Shown here: piece after piece, positions 1 to 9,174 of the stretch
Layout of the letters: each line of letters begins with the position of its first letter
Position numbering within the stretch: the stretch's first letter is position 1
Assembly: GCA_964550025.1 (NCBI GenBank)
Contig: CAZJYI010000003.1
Coordinates: forward strand, 108,230-172,229
Source: CAZJYI01 sp964550025
GTDB taxonomy: Bacteria > Verrucomicrobiota > Kiritimatiellia > UBA8416 > CAYOBW01
Direction of reading: 5' to 3'
Length of the DNA: 64,000 nt
Position numbers and translations under genes: made by a program
Notes under the pieces: generated by a model
Told to the model about the DNA's origin: nothing
What the model saw: the letters and a program-made list of their open reading frames with translations, nothing else
The model's database searches: none

Positions 1-137
1 TCGTCCATCAACGTCTTGAACGCCGGGGTTTCCGGGTACAGGTAGTTCTCCGACTCCGCCGCCTCGCTGCGCCCGCGCGGCCGGCAAGCGCCAAGCCCGG
101 CGACGACGGATGCTTTGACAAAGGTCCTTCGTTTCAT
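1..137 (-). CDS. Tat-exported protein, N-terminal fragment
   Basis: The first 45 codons of a gene that runs off the left edge. The ATG at 137 is preceded by AAGGAG about 9 bases upstream. The product begins MKRRTFVKAS, a twin-arginine signal motif (RRTFVK) followed by a short Ala/Val/Gly-rich segment, so the protein is probably exported folded through the Tat pathway. In this kind of genome such signals commonly sit on sulfatases, Gfo/Idh/MocA oxidoreductases or sugar isomerase-like proteins, but too little is visible to choose. It is transcribed divergently from the glycoside hydrolase gene at 324. Confidence 0.65.
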   Translation of the reverse strand, partial: MKRRTFVKASVVAGLGACRPRGRSEAAESENYLYPETPAFKTLMD

Positions 138-223
138 ATCGGTCACGCTCCTTGTCCGTAGGAAAGCAGGTATCGTCTGACCTGACAACGTCATTCTGAA
201 GGGCACCGGGACAACGTTAGCCC

Positions 224-252
224 TTGACAGTGCTTCCACACCACCTTGTAAG
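224..252 (+). promoter_or_regulatory. sigma70-like promoter for the glycoside hydrolase gene
   Basis: A perfect -35 box TTGACA (224-229), a 17-base spacer and a -10 box TGTAAG (247-252, 4 of 6 consensus bases). The expected start is near 259, giving a leader of about 65 bases before the GTG at 324. An imperfect inverted repeat (ACACC...GGTGT) overlaps the -10 region and could be an operator. Prediction from sequence only. Confidence 0.4.
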
Positions 253-323
253 GTGTGAAAGTCGTTGTGGGGAGCATTCGGGATCGCACGGTACTCTAGA
301 GACACCGTACCAGGGAGTCAGAA

Positions 324-3107
324 GTGAGAAGACACAGTATCCGCCGGGGCATCTGTCTGGCGATGGCGATGGGCGTGAGCGTGGCGGCACAGACGATCTT
401 CGAGGAAGACTTTGAGGACGGGTTGCCGGGAGGGTGGAAAGAGGGGGAGTTCGTCAGCGAGGGGCTGCCGAAAGGATCGCGGGGAGGCGCCCGGCCGGTC
501 GGGGGCAAGAACCTGTCTTCGAACCACGCCTGGGTCAATGGCCACTTCAAGGTCGAAGCCGGAATGGCCCTCAACTACTGGGCACGCTTCGACGACCCAC
601 AGTGGTACCAGACCTGGATATTCTGCAAGGCGCCGGGCGCGGAAGCGAAGGACATGAACCTGTACGAAGGCAAGCCGTCGCCGCGGCGCGACGAAACCGG
701 GTGGCACCTCGTCAGCATCCCCTTCTCCGAGCTCAAAGCGACCTCGGGCCCCAACAAGGGTAACGCACCCAAGCCGGGCGAGGTGTGCTGGAGCTACTTC
801 TGGAGCTTTCAGAACCGGCCGTTGGGAATGGTCGTCGACAAGGTGTGGATCACGCGGGGAACCCCGTCGAGCGCTCCCCCACCGCCGGCCGCACCCGTCA
901 AGGGGGACCCGCCTGCAACGAAAGACAGCTGGGCATTCGAGCCGGAGCGCGATGCGTTCAGCCCCGATTCCATGCTCGACCTCCGAGGCCTGAACGAGCC
1001 GACGGCCGGCGCGTCCGGATGGCTGCGTGCCAGCAGGGAGGGCGACTTCGTCCGAGGCGACGGCAAGCCGATCCGCTTCTGGGCCGTCAACACGGGCGTC
1101 GAGCGGCAGAAGCCGCACGTGAAACGCCCGCGCTGGCGCGGGCCGGCCCCGGACATTGACCGACACGCCCGATGGCTCGCCAAGCGAGGAGTCAACATGG
1201 TCCGGTGCCACGCGCACATCAACCCGGACCTCAAGGCCAATCCGAGTGCCAAGCTGACCGACGTGAACCGCTCCGAGCTGGAGTGGATCTGGCGCACGGT
1301 CGGCGCCATGAAGAAGCAGGGGATCTACACCACGGTGTCGCCGTACTGGGCCAACAGCATGCAGAGCAACGACAGCAAGTGGAGGACGGACTGGAACGGG
1401 AATCACCATGCCCTCCTCTTCTTCGAGAAAGAGCTGCAGGACGCCTACAAGGCCTGGCTCAAGGCGCTGTTCACCACGCCCACGCCGCTGCTCGGCGGCA
1501 AGACACTGGCCCAGGAACCGGCCCTCGGCATCTTCCAGATCCAGAATGAGGACAGCCTGCTGTTTTGGACCATTCAGAACCTGAAAGGCGGGCCCGAGCG
1601 CCGCTTCGGCAAGCAGTTCGGGGACTGGGCGGCGAAGCGCTACGGGTCGGTCGAGAAAGCCATCGCCAGGTGGAACGGTGAACGCCTGAAGGGCGACGAT
1701 GTCCCGGCCGGCGTGCTGGACTTCCACCTGGTTTGGAGTATGACTGCCGACGGCCGCAGCAAGAAGTCGGGCCAGGGCCCCCGCCTGGAAGATCAGCTTC
1801 AGTTCTGGACCGAGGTCATGTTCGACTTCAACCGCATGATTGCCGACTACGTCCGCAAAGAGCTCAAGTGCCCGGTCCTGATCAATGCCGGCAACTGGAA
1901 GACCGCGGACGCTGTATACCTGATGGACTGCGAACGCTACAGCTACACGGCCAACGAGGTGATCGCCGTCAACCGCTACTTCGGCGGTATTCACAACGGT
2001 CAGCACCGCGGCTGGGCCATTATCAACGGCGACCTGTACAAGAGCGATTCCGCCCTGACCGACTCGGCGCGCGCCTTTCCGCTCACGCTCAAACAGGTCA
2101 AAGGCCGGCCGATGATGATCACGGAAGGCTCCTGGGTCTTCCCCAACGAGTACGCCGCGGAGGCGCCGTTTCTCGTCAGCGTGTACAGTGGGCTGACCGG
2201 CTTTGACGTGTACTACTGGTTCGCAACGGGAACGGACGAGTGGACGACGCCGCGGTCGGCCAACGGATACATGCCCTCGCAACAGAAGTGGATCTTCGCG
2301 ACGCCCGACATGGCCGGCCAGTTCCCGGCCGCGGCGCTGGCGTTCCGCCGCGGGTACGTCAAACAGGGGCAACCGGTCATCGAGGAACACCGCTCTCTGG
2401 AAGCCATGTACAGGGGCCGCACGCCGATCCTGGCCGAGAGCGCCGGGTTCGATCCCAACCGGGACGCGGGCGACATCGCCCCGTCGTCACCGGTGAAGTC
2501 GGGCGTCGACCCGTACGCAATGCTGGCGGGTCCCGTGACTGTTGTTTACGACTCGAACGAGGCGAAGACCCGGGCGGCCGGGCTCGACTCCCTGGTACGC
2601 AGAGAGGGTGGCGGGGTCGTAGTGCGAAGCAACACCGGCGAGGTGGAGTTGAACACGACGAAGGGTTACTGCGCGGTCAACGCGCCCAGGTGCCAGGGCG
2701 TGACGGCGCACTTTGCGAAGCACGGGAAGTTCGACCTCAAGGACGTGTCGATCGAGTGCGAGAACCGGCACGGCGCGGTCATGGTGGTCCCCCTGGACGA
2801 TCAGCCCATTGCGCGGTCCCGCCGAGTCCTCGTGCAGGTGGGAACTCCATGCCGCCCGGCGGGATGGCAGACCCGCTCGACCACCATTTCACCCAGGGGA
2901 GGCAGCCCCGTGCAGGGCAGACGGGTGCTCAACTACGGTAAGGCCCCATGGATGGTGGAAGCAGCAAAGGTCAAGGTGACGCTCCGCAACCGCGCGCTGA
3001 AGCGCGCCACGGTCCTGGACATGAACGGCATGCCGCGCGGGCGAGTCGCGTTCAGCAACGGCAGCTTCGCTTTCCCGGCTGACGCGATGTACGTGGTGGT
3101 CGAGTAG
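324..3107 (+). CDS. secreted glycoside hydrolase, clan GH-A-like
   Basis: A 927-residue exported protein. The start is a GTG with GGGAG 6 bases upstream. Residues 1-22 form a signal peptide ending VSVAA. An N-terminal beta-sandwich region (about 25-180) looks like a carbohydrate-binding module. Residues 200-640 look like a (beta/alpha)8 hydrolase: RGVNMVRCH near 290, the acid/base motif FQIQNED with Glu409, and MMITEGSW with Glu601 as probable nucleophile. The 192-residue separation suits clan GH-A (GH5, agarase or beta-galactosidase type). Residues 730-927 form a C-terminal beta domain. The exact family and substrate cannot be told by eye. The nearby sulfatases suggest a sulfated or plant/algal polysaccharide. 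Confidence 0.8.
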   Translation: MRRHSIRRGICLAMAMGVSVAAQTIFEEDFEDGLPGGWKEGEFVSEGLPKGSRGGARPVGGKNLSSNHAWVNGHFKVEAGMALNYWARFDDPQWYQTWIFCKAPGAEAKDMNLYEGKPSPRRDETGWHLVSIPFSELKATSGPNKGNAPKPGEVCWSYFWSFQNRPLGMVVDKVWITRGTPSSAPPPPAAPVKGDPPATKDSWAFEPERDAFSPDSMLDLRGLNEPTAGASGWLRASREGDFVRGDGKPIRFWAVNTGVERQKPHVKRPRWRGPAPDIDRHARWLAKRGVNMVRCHAHINPDLKANPSAKLTDVNRSELEWIWRTVGAMKKQGIYTTVSPYWANSMQSNDSKWRTDWNGNHHALLFFEKELQDAYKAWLKALFTTPTPLLGGKTLAQEPALGIFQIQNEDSLLFWTIQNLKGGPERRFGKQFGDWAAKRYGSVEKAIARWNGERLKGDDVPAGVLDFHLVWSMTADGRSKKSGQGPRLEDQLQFWTEVMFDFNRMIADYVRKELKCPVLINAGNWKTADAVYLMDCERYSYTANEVIAVNRYFGGIHNGQHRGWAIINGDLYKSDSALTDSARAFPLTLKQVKGRPMMITEGSWVFPNEYAAEAPFLVSVYSGLTGFDVYYWFATGTDEWTTPRSANGYMPSQQKWIFATPDMAGQFPAAALAFRRGYVKQGQPVIEEHRSLEAMYRGRTPILAESAGFDPNRDAGDIAPSSPVKSGVDPYAMLAGPVTVVYDSNEAKTRAAGLDSLVRREGGGVVVRSNTGEVELNTTKGYCAVNAPRCQGVTAHFAKHGKFDLKDVSIECENRHGAVMVVPLDDQPIARSRRVLVQVGTPCRPAGWQTRSTTISPRGGSPVQGRRVLNYGKAPWMVEAAKVKVTLRNRALKRATVLDMNGMPRGRVAFSNGSFAFPADAMYVVVE

Positions 3108-3145
3108 TTGGCGGTGCGTGGGAGGCCGACGGAAAGGAGCCTGTC

Positions 3146-3664
3146 GTGAACAGGTACATGGCTGATGCCAACGGGGACTCTGTGGACCTCAGGGAGATTA
3201 CCATCCGCGACATCCCGTCGCTCTTCGACGTGCGCATCGCCACGTGGCACAACGAGCGCGGCGCGGAAGAACTGGGGGCACTGGGGATTACGCACGCGTC
3301 AGTGCGGGCCATGCTCGAGTGCGGTTCGCACCGCGGCTGGCTGTGCGAAACTGACGGCCGGAACGTGGGCTTCTGCATGGGGAACCGGCTGACCGGCGAG
3401 ATGTGGGTCATTGCCGTTCTGAAAGAGTTCGAGGGACGGGGGATTGGCGCGCGGCTCCTGACGCGGATTGAGGAGTGGCTGTGGGACGAGGGCTGGGACG
3501 AGATCTGGCTGACCACGGATGTCGACGAGACCGACCGCGCCGTCGGTTTCTACCGCCACCAGGGCTGGCAGGACTGGAAGCTCGAACTCGACCGCTACAT
3601 GAGGAAACGCCGGCCTCACGCCGCGGCCGCGGGCGGTGCGGCGCTCAGCGTTCAGCCTGGATGA
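3146..3664 (+). CDS. GNAT family N-acetyltransferase
   Basis: A 172-residue cytosolic protein starting at a GTG with a strong GGAAAGGAG 6 bases upstream, 38 bases after the hydrolase gene. It has the GNAT acetyl-CoA signature: WVIAVLKEFEGRGIGARLL (residues 92-110) contains the R-G-x-G-A pyrophosphate loop. FYRHQGW near residue 135 is the usual beta5/alpha4 end of the fold. The length is normal for a single GNAT domain. The acetyl acceptor (small molecule or protein amine) cannot be predicted. The tail after RYMRKRRP is Ala/Gly-rich and probably disordered. Confidence 0.85.
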   Translation: MNRYMADANGDSVDLREITIRDIPSLFDVRIATWHNERGAEELGALGITHASVRAMLECGSHRGWLCETDGRNVGFCMGNRLTGEMWVIAVLKEFEGRGIGARLLTRIEEWLWDEGWDEIWLTTDVDETDRAVGFYRHQGWQDWKLELDRYMRKRRPHAAAAGGAALSVQPG

Positions 3665-4053
3665 ACACCGTGGCGGCCTGCGCCGCGGGCGCCAGGTCCT
3701 TGAGAGGACGCTCGGGAGCGGTTCGCACCGCGGCCAGCTTCGCAAGGACCTCGGGCACGGACTCCAGGAACGCGAGCGCGTAGCTGGCCTTGATAGCGTA
3801 ATTGACGTTCTGCAACGCGCTGCCTCCCGCCACCGGGCGCGCCGCCCCAAAGGAACGCGCGAGCACACCCACGACGTTCCCGCGCAACGCCGCGGCCGGC
3901 GTGGTACGCCGAACCCAGCCGATGCTGGGCTTCGGCCTGGCCCGCCTCGGCCTTCTCCCGCAACGCTTCAGGGCTCTCCGCCCGCAGCTCCACGACCACT
4001 GCGAACACGACCAACACTGCCAGCATCCGTTCCGCATTCACGGCAACCACCAT
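3645..4053 (-). pseudogene. decayed Sel1-repeat / trypsin-like protease gene
   Basis: Two frames carry pieces of one gene. From the ATG at 4053 (GAGGAGGG 7 bases upstream) the frame gives a signal peptide and one Sel1 unit, EAGQAEAQHRLGSAYHAGRG. Past about 3890 this frame becomes Arg-rich nonsense. The neighbouring frame, ending at 3645, carries GNVVGVLA, then LQNVNYAIKASYALAFLESV, which resembles the C-terminal end of trypsin-like domains that follow Sel1 repeats in related bacteria. The whole catalytic region (His, Asp, Ser) is missing between them. The best reading is a frameshift plus a large internal deletion. The 3' end overlaps the convergent GNAT gene by 20 bases. Confidence 0.55.
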
Positions 4054-4156
4054 AGCAAGTCCCTCCTCTGGTCACACCAAGATGTTCTGTCCCGTAGGCA
4101 AGCCCGGCTCTGTTGGTGGTGGAATCCGCCAGGCGTCGCCCTCGGTCGTCTGCTGT

Positions 4157-7100
4157 TCAAGGCCTCTTCTGCAACCTCATGATGCTCCCGTCGCGCATAG
4201 CAACAAACACGGAATCGGCTCCCACGGCAATCCCGTCCCAAACCGGGCGCGCCGGCAGTTCGCAGACCTTGACGGCCGCGCCATCCGATCGGTTCAGGCG
4301 CATCAGCAAGGCGCCGCGCTCACCGCGCAGCGACTTCAGCACGTCAGCCGGTGCCGGTGTACCGCCGGGGGCCATGGGCGGACCGGCAACGAAAACGGCG
4401 TCACCCGCAAGGGTCATCGCCTCGACACGAACGGGTACGCGATGCGCCCAGACATCAGCGGCGGACACAGGGCCTTTCTTTCCCGCCGGAGGAGCAGCAG
4501 GCCTGCGGGACCTCGCAAAGACCGTGTAGTGGTTGCGCCCCGTCTCGAAGAACCCTTCGTGGAACAAGAGGCGCCCGGGGACCATGTTGCCGGCCGCCCA
4601 CCTGACCCCGACGACAAGGTCATCGCTGAACGAGAGCAGCCGTGCCGAATGCCGTTGGTCCAGAATGTAGCAGGACCGGTCGTAGAGCGTATCGTCGAGA
4701 AAACCGGTGATGCTCACCAGCGGGCTCTCCTTGAAGTCGCCCTCCCAGGGCTGTTTCGTCCACGGCGTGTAGGGCCACGGCTCAGCCTTGAAGCCGAACG
4801 TCGCGGTGTCGAGACACAGGTTCTTCACGAACAGGTTCGCGCCCTCTTGAACGAACAAGTCGTTGAGTGTGCCGCGCAGCTCGGCGCCGGCCGCCCCGCG
4901 ACCTTCTCCCGCGGTACTACGGACGGCGGCGTGGCGAGGAGCACCTGTCTCAGCGTCGAGCGCGTAGAAGCGGAGCCCGCCGTCGATGTACGTCGTCCGA
5001 CCGGCCGCGAAGTAGACGGCGCCGTCGTCGACAACAACGCTTCCGCGCACGGGCCACGCCGACTCGATGTTGCCGAACGCCACGATGGAACGATGCGCGG
5101 GGTTCGCGTTGAAACGCCACATGAGCCGACCGTCGTCGGCCCGCAGGCAGTAGACATGGCCCCCTATCGTACCAAAGTAGGCTTTGCCCTGCCACAGGGT
5201 CGGCGGGGTATCCACGTCGTTGTCAACGTCCACGGACCAGGCGATCTCACCGCTCGCCGCGTCCAGCGCGACCACGCGATGGCGATCGCGGCCCGCAACG
5301 AAGACCTTGCCCCACCCCACCGTCGCCGCCGTGATTGACTCGCCGAGCTCGGCGACCCAGCTCTGGGTTAGTTCAGCCGCGGGGCTCGCGTCCGTAGCCG
5401 CCGAACGCTTGCCGTCGTGGCGGTAAGTCGGCCACTCGGGCGAACCTGGCGAAGGCGTTGACGTGCCGAAGGCGGCGCCCTTCTGCAGGCGTTCGTCGTC
5501 GGGAACCGCACGCTCGGCGGCCGTTGTGTTCGAACCGCTGTATGCGGCAAAACCGCTCATGCGTGTGTTGGCGAAGCAGATGCACTGTTGTGGGGGTGTA
5601 TAGACGAGCCCGTTCGCCGGCATGATCCCGTAGGAGCAGACGCCCCGTACCCAGCGGTTGTTGTCGATTCGACCCGAACGCAGGTCGGCGAACTCGAGGC
5701 CGTTGCGCGAGAAGATGATGAAGTTCTCTGATGCCTTGTTCCGGTAACAGCGGTGATGGTGCAGGCTGGTCATGACCGACGTGATGTCGTGACGTTTCTT
5801 CACGGCCCCGGATTCGGGCTCCAGTCCCCATAGCTGATAGGTGCGCCGTCCCTTGGGTTTGCTGTCAGGGGGCGCGAGGACCCACAGCAGGCCGCGCGCC
5901 TTGTAGATGCTCACCATTGTGCGGAAGCCGGCGGCTCCGCATCGCTTCTTCCATAGTTGAGAACCATCTTCGCACGAAAGGGCCAGCACCTCGATCGGGT
6001 ACGGCAATCCCCGGCTCGCCAGTTGCCGATAGCTGTACAGCACACCGTCGTCCACGAGAAGATCGCTCACGGTGTCCGTCGCCACGTAGGGCTTGGTGAC
6101 CTTCGGTTTGACCATCTCGACCGGGACCCGCCAACTCTCAGCGCCGTCATCGGCGTCAAGCGCAACCACCGCGTCCCGATCGTGCACGAACACCTTGCCT
6201 TCGCCAACCGTGAGGCTCAGCCGCGTGAGCGTCGCCTTCGACGCGCGGAATTTTCCGTCCACGATTCCGTGAAAGCCTTTGCATTCCCATTTGACACGCC
6301 CCGACTTCGGGTCAATCGCCGTCACGCTCTTGGCCGGTTCCGGCCCCAGGTCCCCCCTTGCCTGCGCCGCTCGATCGACGGTGACGAACAACACGCCATC
6401 GTGGAAGACGAGCTCGTCGGCAAACGCCGTTCCCTCGTACGTGCGCAGTACCTTGCCGCCGGCCGCGTCGACGCGAGAGACCGGAGCTCGAAAACCAAGT
6501 GTGACGTAGAGGTCGTTCCCGTCCGCCACGAGCCGCTTGTGAATGACCCGGGGATTACCGATCCACGGCCCGTGCCCCGAATGCGAGGCCCCGTTGCGCG
6601 CCCATCCCGGCCCCGACCACGCCCGGCTGCCCCAGTCGCGCAGGGGGCGTGTCCACAGCATGGCACCGTTGAATGCGTCGCGCGCACAAAGATGCCACGC
6701 TTCGAAATCGTAGTCGCGAGTATCGATCGCGATCGGCCCCGTGTCGGCGATGTAAAAGAGGCGTCCGCGCGCGGTGACACACCCCATCAGGGACGGCGCG
6801 GCATCATGCGACTTCGGCCAAAGGGGCGCCCCGATCCACTGCAGAGATCGCGGTGGTGCGACGCGCTGATCCCGCGCCACGGGATTCCCGTCCGCCGCAT
6901 GCAGCCAGTGCGTCCATTCATCAATGTCCTTCGGCCACGGCTTTACCGTCTTCTGCCAGTCCGTCCCTTTCCTGACGCACGCCACGCCCAACGGCGCCAA
7001 CACACGCGTGATTTCCTCCGCCGGCGGCAGCTTGGTACCCTCGGCAACGAACAGGTTGACCATGTTGTCGGCATAGGGCAGGAAACTCTCCCGCCAACAC

Positions 7101-7372
7101 CTCACCGTCACCCTTCCGGGCAGCTCCCGCCTGGCGAGCCGGCGGCGGATCGCCTCGACCTTCTCCGCGTCGGGTGACAATCCCTGGACAAGCGTGGATG
7201 CATCCCGGCACAGAGCCGCCGTCACTTGGCCATCGCTGCAACCGTAGTGAACTACGACGCCACTCTTTACCCCCGAAAGAGCGAAAATCCGGTCGGCCGT
7301 TTCGCGGGCGGTCTCCGCGCAGACAGTCGCGGCCAGGATAAGAGAAAGGAATGTCAGTATCTGTGCCTTCAT
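4157..7372 (-). CDS. secreted PQQ-type beta-propeller protein with methyltransferase-like N-domain
   Basis: A 1071-residue exported protein. I chose the ATG at 7372 (GAGGAG just upstream), which leaves a clean signal peptide MKAQILTFLSLILAATVCA. Residues 25-130 resemble a Rossmann methyltransferase fold: VVVHYGCSDGQVTAAL, then LPYADNMVNLF and APLGVACVRKG. From about residue 135 the signature DEWTHWLHAADGN opens a beta-propeller with repeated AxDxxxGxxxW blades (ALDADDGAESW, ALDAASGEIAW, CLRADDGRLMW). This architecture is a recurrent family in planctomycete-like bacteria. The function is not established. The PQQ name is structural and no quinone-binding enzyme is implied. It is divergent from the SUMF1-like gene. 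Confidence 0.8.
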   Translation of the reverse strand: MKAQILTFLSLILAATVCAETARETADRIFALSGVKSGVVVHYGCSDGQVTAALCRDASTLVQGLSPDAEKVEAIRRRLARRELPGRVTVRCWRESFLPYADNMVNLFVAEGTKLPPAEEITRVLAPLGVACVRKGTDWQKTVKPWPKDIDEWTHWLHAADGNPVARDQRVAPPRSLQWIGAPLWPKSHDAAPSLMGCVTARGRLFYIADTGPIAIDTRDYDFEAWHLCARDAFNGAMLWTRPLRDWGSRAWSGPGWARNGASHSGHGPWIGNPRVIHKRLVADGNDLYVTLGFRAPVSRVDAAGGKVLRTYEGTAFADELVFHDGVLFVTVDRAAQARGDLGPEPAKSVTAIDPKSGRVKWECKGFHGIVDGKFRASKATLTRLSLTVGEGKVFVHDRDAVVALDADDGAESWRVPVEMVKPKVTKPYVATDTVSDLLVDDGVLYSYRQLASRGLPYPIEVLALSCEDGSQLWKKRCGAAGFRTMVSIYKARGLLWVLAPPDSKPKGRRTYQLWGLEPESGAVKKRHDITSVMTSLHHHRCYRNKASENFIIFSRNGLEFADLRSGRIDNNRWVRGVCSYGIMPANGLVYTPPQQCICFANTRMSGFAAYSGSNTTAAERAVPDDERLQKGAAFGTSTPSPGSPEWPTYRHDGKRSAATDASPAAELTQSWVAELGESITAATVGWGKVFVAGRDRHRVVALDAASGEIAWSVDVDNDVDTPPTLWQGKAYFGTIGGHVYCLRADDGRLMWRFNANPAHRSIVAFGNIESAWPVRGSVVVDDGAVYFAAGRTTYIDGGLRFYALDAETGAPRHAAVRSTAGEGRGAAGAELRGTLNDLFVQEGANLFVKNLCLDTATFGFKAEPWPYTPWTKQPWEGDFKESPLVSITGFLDDTLYDRSCYILDQRHSARLLSFSDDLVVGVRWAAGNMVPGRLLFHEGFFETGRNHYTVFARSRRPAAPPAGKKGPVSAADVWAHRVPVRVEAMTLAGDAVFVAGPPMAPGGTPAPADVLKSLRGERGALLMRLNRSDGAAVKVCELPARPVWDGIAVGADSVFVAMRDGSIMRLQKRP

Positions 7373-7749
7373 GATCTCCTCATTGTTCGGATGCGGGCGC
7401 GACAAATTTCCAGCAGAACGATCGCCTGTGAGCCCGGCCGGTTTCGCAAGAATCCACTACCGCCGTCCTCTAACCAAGGATGTGTACATTGGTCCGATCC
7501 CGGCTGACTGTCAATCCCCGCCCTGTCCGTCGAAGAGGATGGCACCCCGACCCAAGGTGTGAGACTGCGGTGAGAATGGCTGCGAGTGTCCTTCCAATCC
7601 TTGACTGCGTCAAACCGATCCCGTCATAATGCGGGCACGCGGGTACAACACTTTGTTCCTGCTTAGGGAAAGCTTGTGCAGCCTACGATTGCCGAGCACA
7701 CGGCCGTTGCCGGGGTTAGTATGAACACATGCCGAAAGAGGAGAATGCA
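7373..7749. other. divergent intergenic region
   Basis: The 377 bases between the beta-propeller gene (leftward) and the SUMF1-like gene (rightward). One good promoter serves the rightward gene (7601-7630, listed separately). On the minus strand a TTGACA is present at 7514-7509, but no -10 box lies at normal spacing. I see no gene and no repeat here. Confidence 0.5.
7601..7630 (+). promoter_or_regulatory. sigma70-like promoter for the SUMF1-like/27-residue repeat operon
   Basis: TTGACT (7601-7606), an 18-base spacer and CATAAT (7625-7630): five of six consensus bases in each box. Transcription should start near 7637, about 110 bases before the GTG at 7750. Confidence 0.5.
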
Positions 7750-9162
7750 GTGAAGACGAAACAACACTTCGCAGTAGCCTGGATCATGCTGATAGCAGGG
7801 ACTTCTGTCCTTGCCAACAACATCTCCGTGACAAACCTGCTGGTTGCCAGTGTGGGAGGTGGGACCGCGGACATTCAGTTCGATCTGAGTTGGGAGAACT
7901 CATGGCGGCTTTCCTGGACCGACGACGGGGGCGCGACAACCGTCACTAACTGGGATGCCGCATGGGTATTTGTGAAGTACAGGACGGCGGGCGGGCAGTG
8001 GCAACATGCGCTTCTGGCCGGTTCCGGGCACACTGCAACTGGCGGCGCCGTCATTGATGTCGGCTCAAACGGACCTGGGGAAAACGTCGGGGTCTTCGTG
8101 CGCCGTTCCTCCGAGGGAGCAGGCACCATGACCTGCGGCGCTATGCGGCTAAAGTGGGACTTGGGGGCCAATGGTCTGGGCGGGACCAATGACGTTGACA
8201 TCAGTGTGCATGCGATCGAGATGGTCTACATCCCTGAAGGGGCGTTCTATCTCGGCTCCGGCGGGAGCGAATCGCATCACTTTTTCACCTACCCTCACAG
8301 CACGTCGCCATATCTGGTCACCAGCGAGAACGGGATTCCCGCCGGTGGTTTCGAGGGGCAACTCTACGGATACCCTGTCAGTGATACGCCAACAGCGTAC
8401 CCAAAAGGACATGCGGCCTTCTACTGCATGAAATACGAAATCACGCAAGGACAATACGCCACCTTCCTCTCCTACCTGGAACCGGGGAAGGCAACCGTGC
8501 GTTACCCCGACTACTACGCGCAACACAGGTATGGCATTCGTGCCGGAACAAACAGCACATACCGGGCAGACGCACCGGACAGAGCGTGCAACTACTTGAG
8601 TTGGCAAGATCTACTTGGCTACCTCGATTGGTCCTGTCTTCGGCCAATGACCGAGTTCGAATTCGAAAAGGCCTGCCGCAGAACGCTTCAGCCTGAACCA
8701 AATGAGTTCGCGTGGGGAGACACGAGCAGTTCCCGTCTTACTGGGTTCTCTGGTGTGGACGGAAGTGGAACTGAGACTGCGGTCCCTGGTGACGCCAATT
8801 GCCACTACTCCTCTCCTGGAGTAGCCGGCCCAGTGCGCGTCGGGATATTCGCGGAGAGTGGATCAACGCGACACAAGTCAGGCGCGACCTACTACGGTGT
8901 GATGGAAATGAGTGGAAATGTGGAAGAGGCCGTTGTCAATGCGCACTCAGCAGAGGGAGTTGCATTTGCCCCCGATCATGGAGACGGTTCTCTCCTGTCT
9001 CCTACTCCAGCGTGGCCAACCTATGGGGGTATGGGGTGGCGTGGCGGTGACTACGCCGATTCTCATTCGACTCTCTGCGTGTCACACAGGGACCGGATAG
9101 ACAACGGTTCGTCCAGTCGGCTTGCGACAGGTGGTGGCCGCGGCGTTCGCACTTGCCCATGA
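7750..9162 (+). CDS. secreted SUMF1/FGE-sulfatase-domain protein
   Basis: A 470-residue exported protein. An upstream in-frame ATG exists at 7729, but the GTG at 7750 has AGAGGAG at ideal spacing and leaves the signal peptide MKTKQHFAVAWIMLIAGTSVLA. Residues 25-150 are a beta-rich region. From about residue 155 there is a SUMF1-type fold: MVYIPEGAFYLGS, YCMKYEITQGQYATFL, RPMTEFEFEKACRR and MSGNVEEAV. The C-terminal TLCVSHRDR block has only one cysteine where formylglycine-generating enzymes carry two, so I do not think it matures the sulfatases in this window. A lectin-like or structural role is more likely. It is followed 12 bases later by the 27-residue repeat protein, probably on one transcript. 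Confidence 0.8.
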   Translation: MKTKQHFAVAWIMLIAGTSVLANNISVTNLLVASVGGGTADIQFDLSWENSWRLSWTDDGGATTVTNWDAAWVFVKYRTAGGQWQHALLAGSGHTATGGAVIDVGSNGPGENVGVFVRRSSEGAGTMTCGAMRLKWDLGANGLGGTNDVDISVHAIEMVYIPEGAFYLGSGGSESHHFFTYPHSTSPYLVTSENGIPAGGFEGQLYGYPVSDTPTAYPKGHAAFYCMKYEITQGQYATFLSYLEPGKATVRYPDYYAQHRYGIRAGTNSTYRADAPDRACNYLSWQDLLGYLDWSCLRPMTEFEFEKACRRTLQPEPNEFAWGDTSSSRLTGFSGVDGSGTETAVPGDANCHYSSPGVAGPVRVGIFAESGSTRHKSGATYYGVMEMSGNVEEAVVNAHSAEGVAFAPDHGDGSLLSPTPAWPTYGGMGWRGGDYADSHSTLCVSHRDRIDNGSSSRLATGGGRGVRTCP

Positions 9163-9174
9163 GCTGAGCAGTTC

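Noticed and set aside
318..2390. Long minus-strand open frame of 690 residues
   Set aside because: It mirrors the glycoside hydrolase codons. GC-rich third positions keep the opposite frame open. It has no start signal and no family-like motifs.
7750..9162. SUMF1-like protein as the formylglycine-generating enzyme for the sulfatases
   Set aside because: It is exported, and its C-terminal block has only one Cys where active enzymes need two. It is also not linked to either sulfatase gene.
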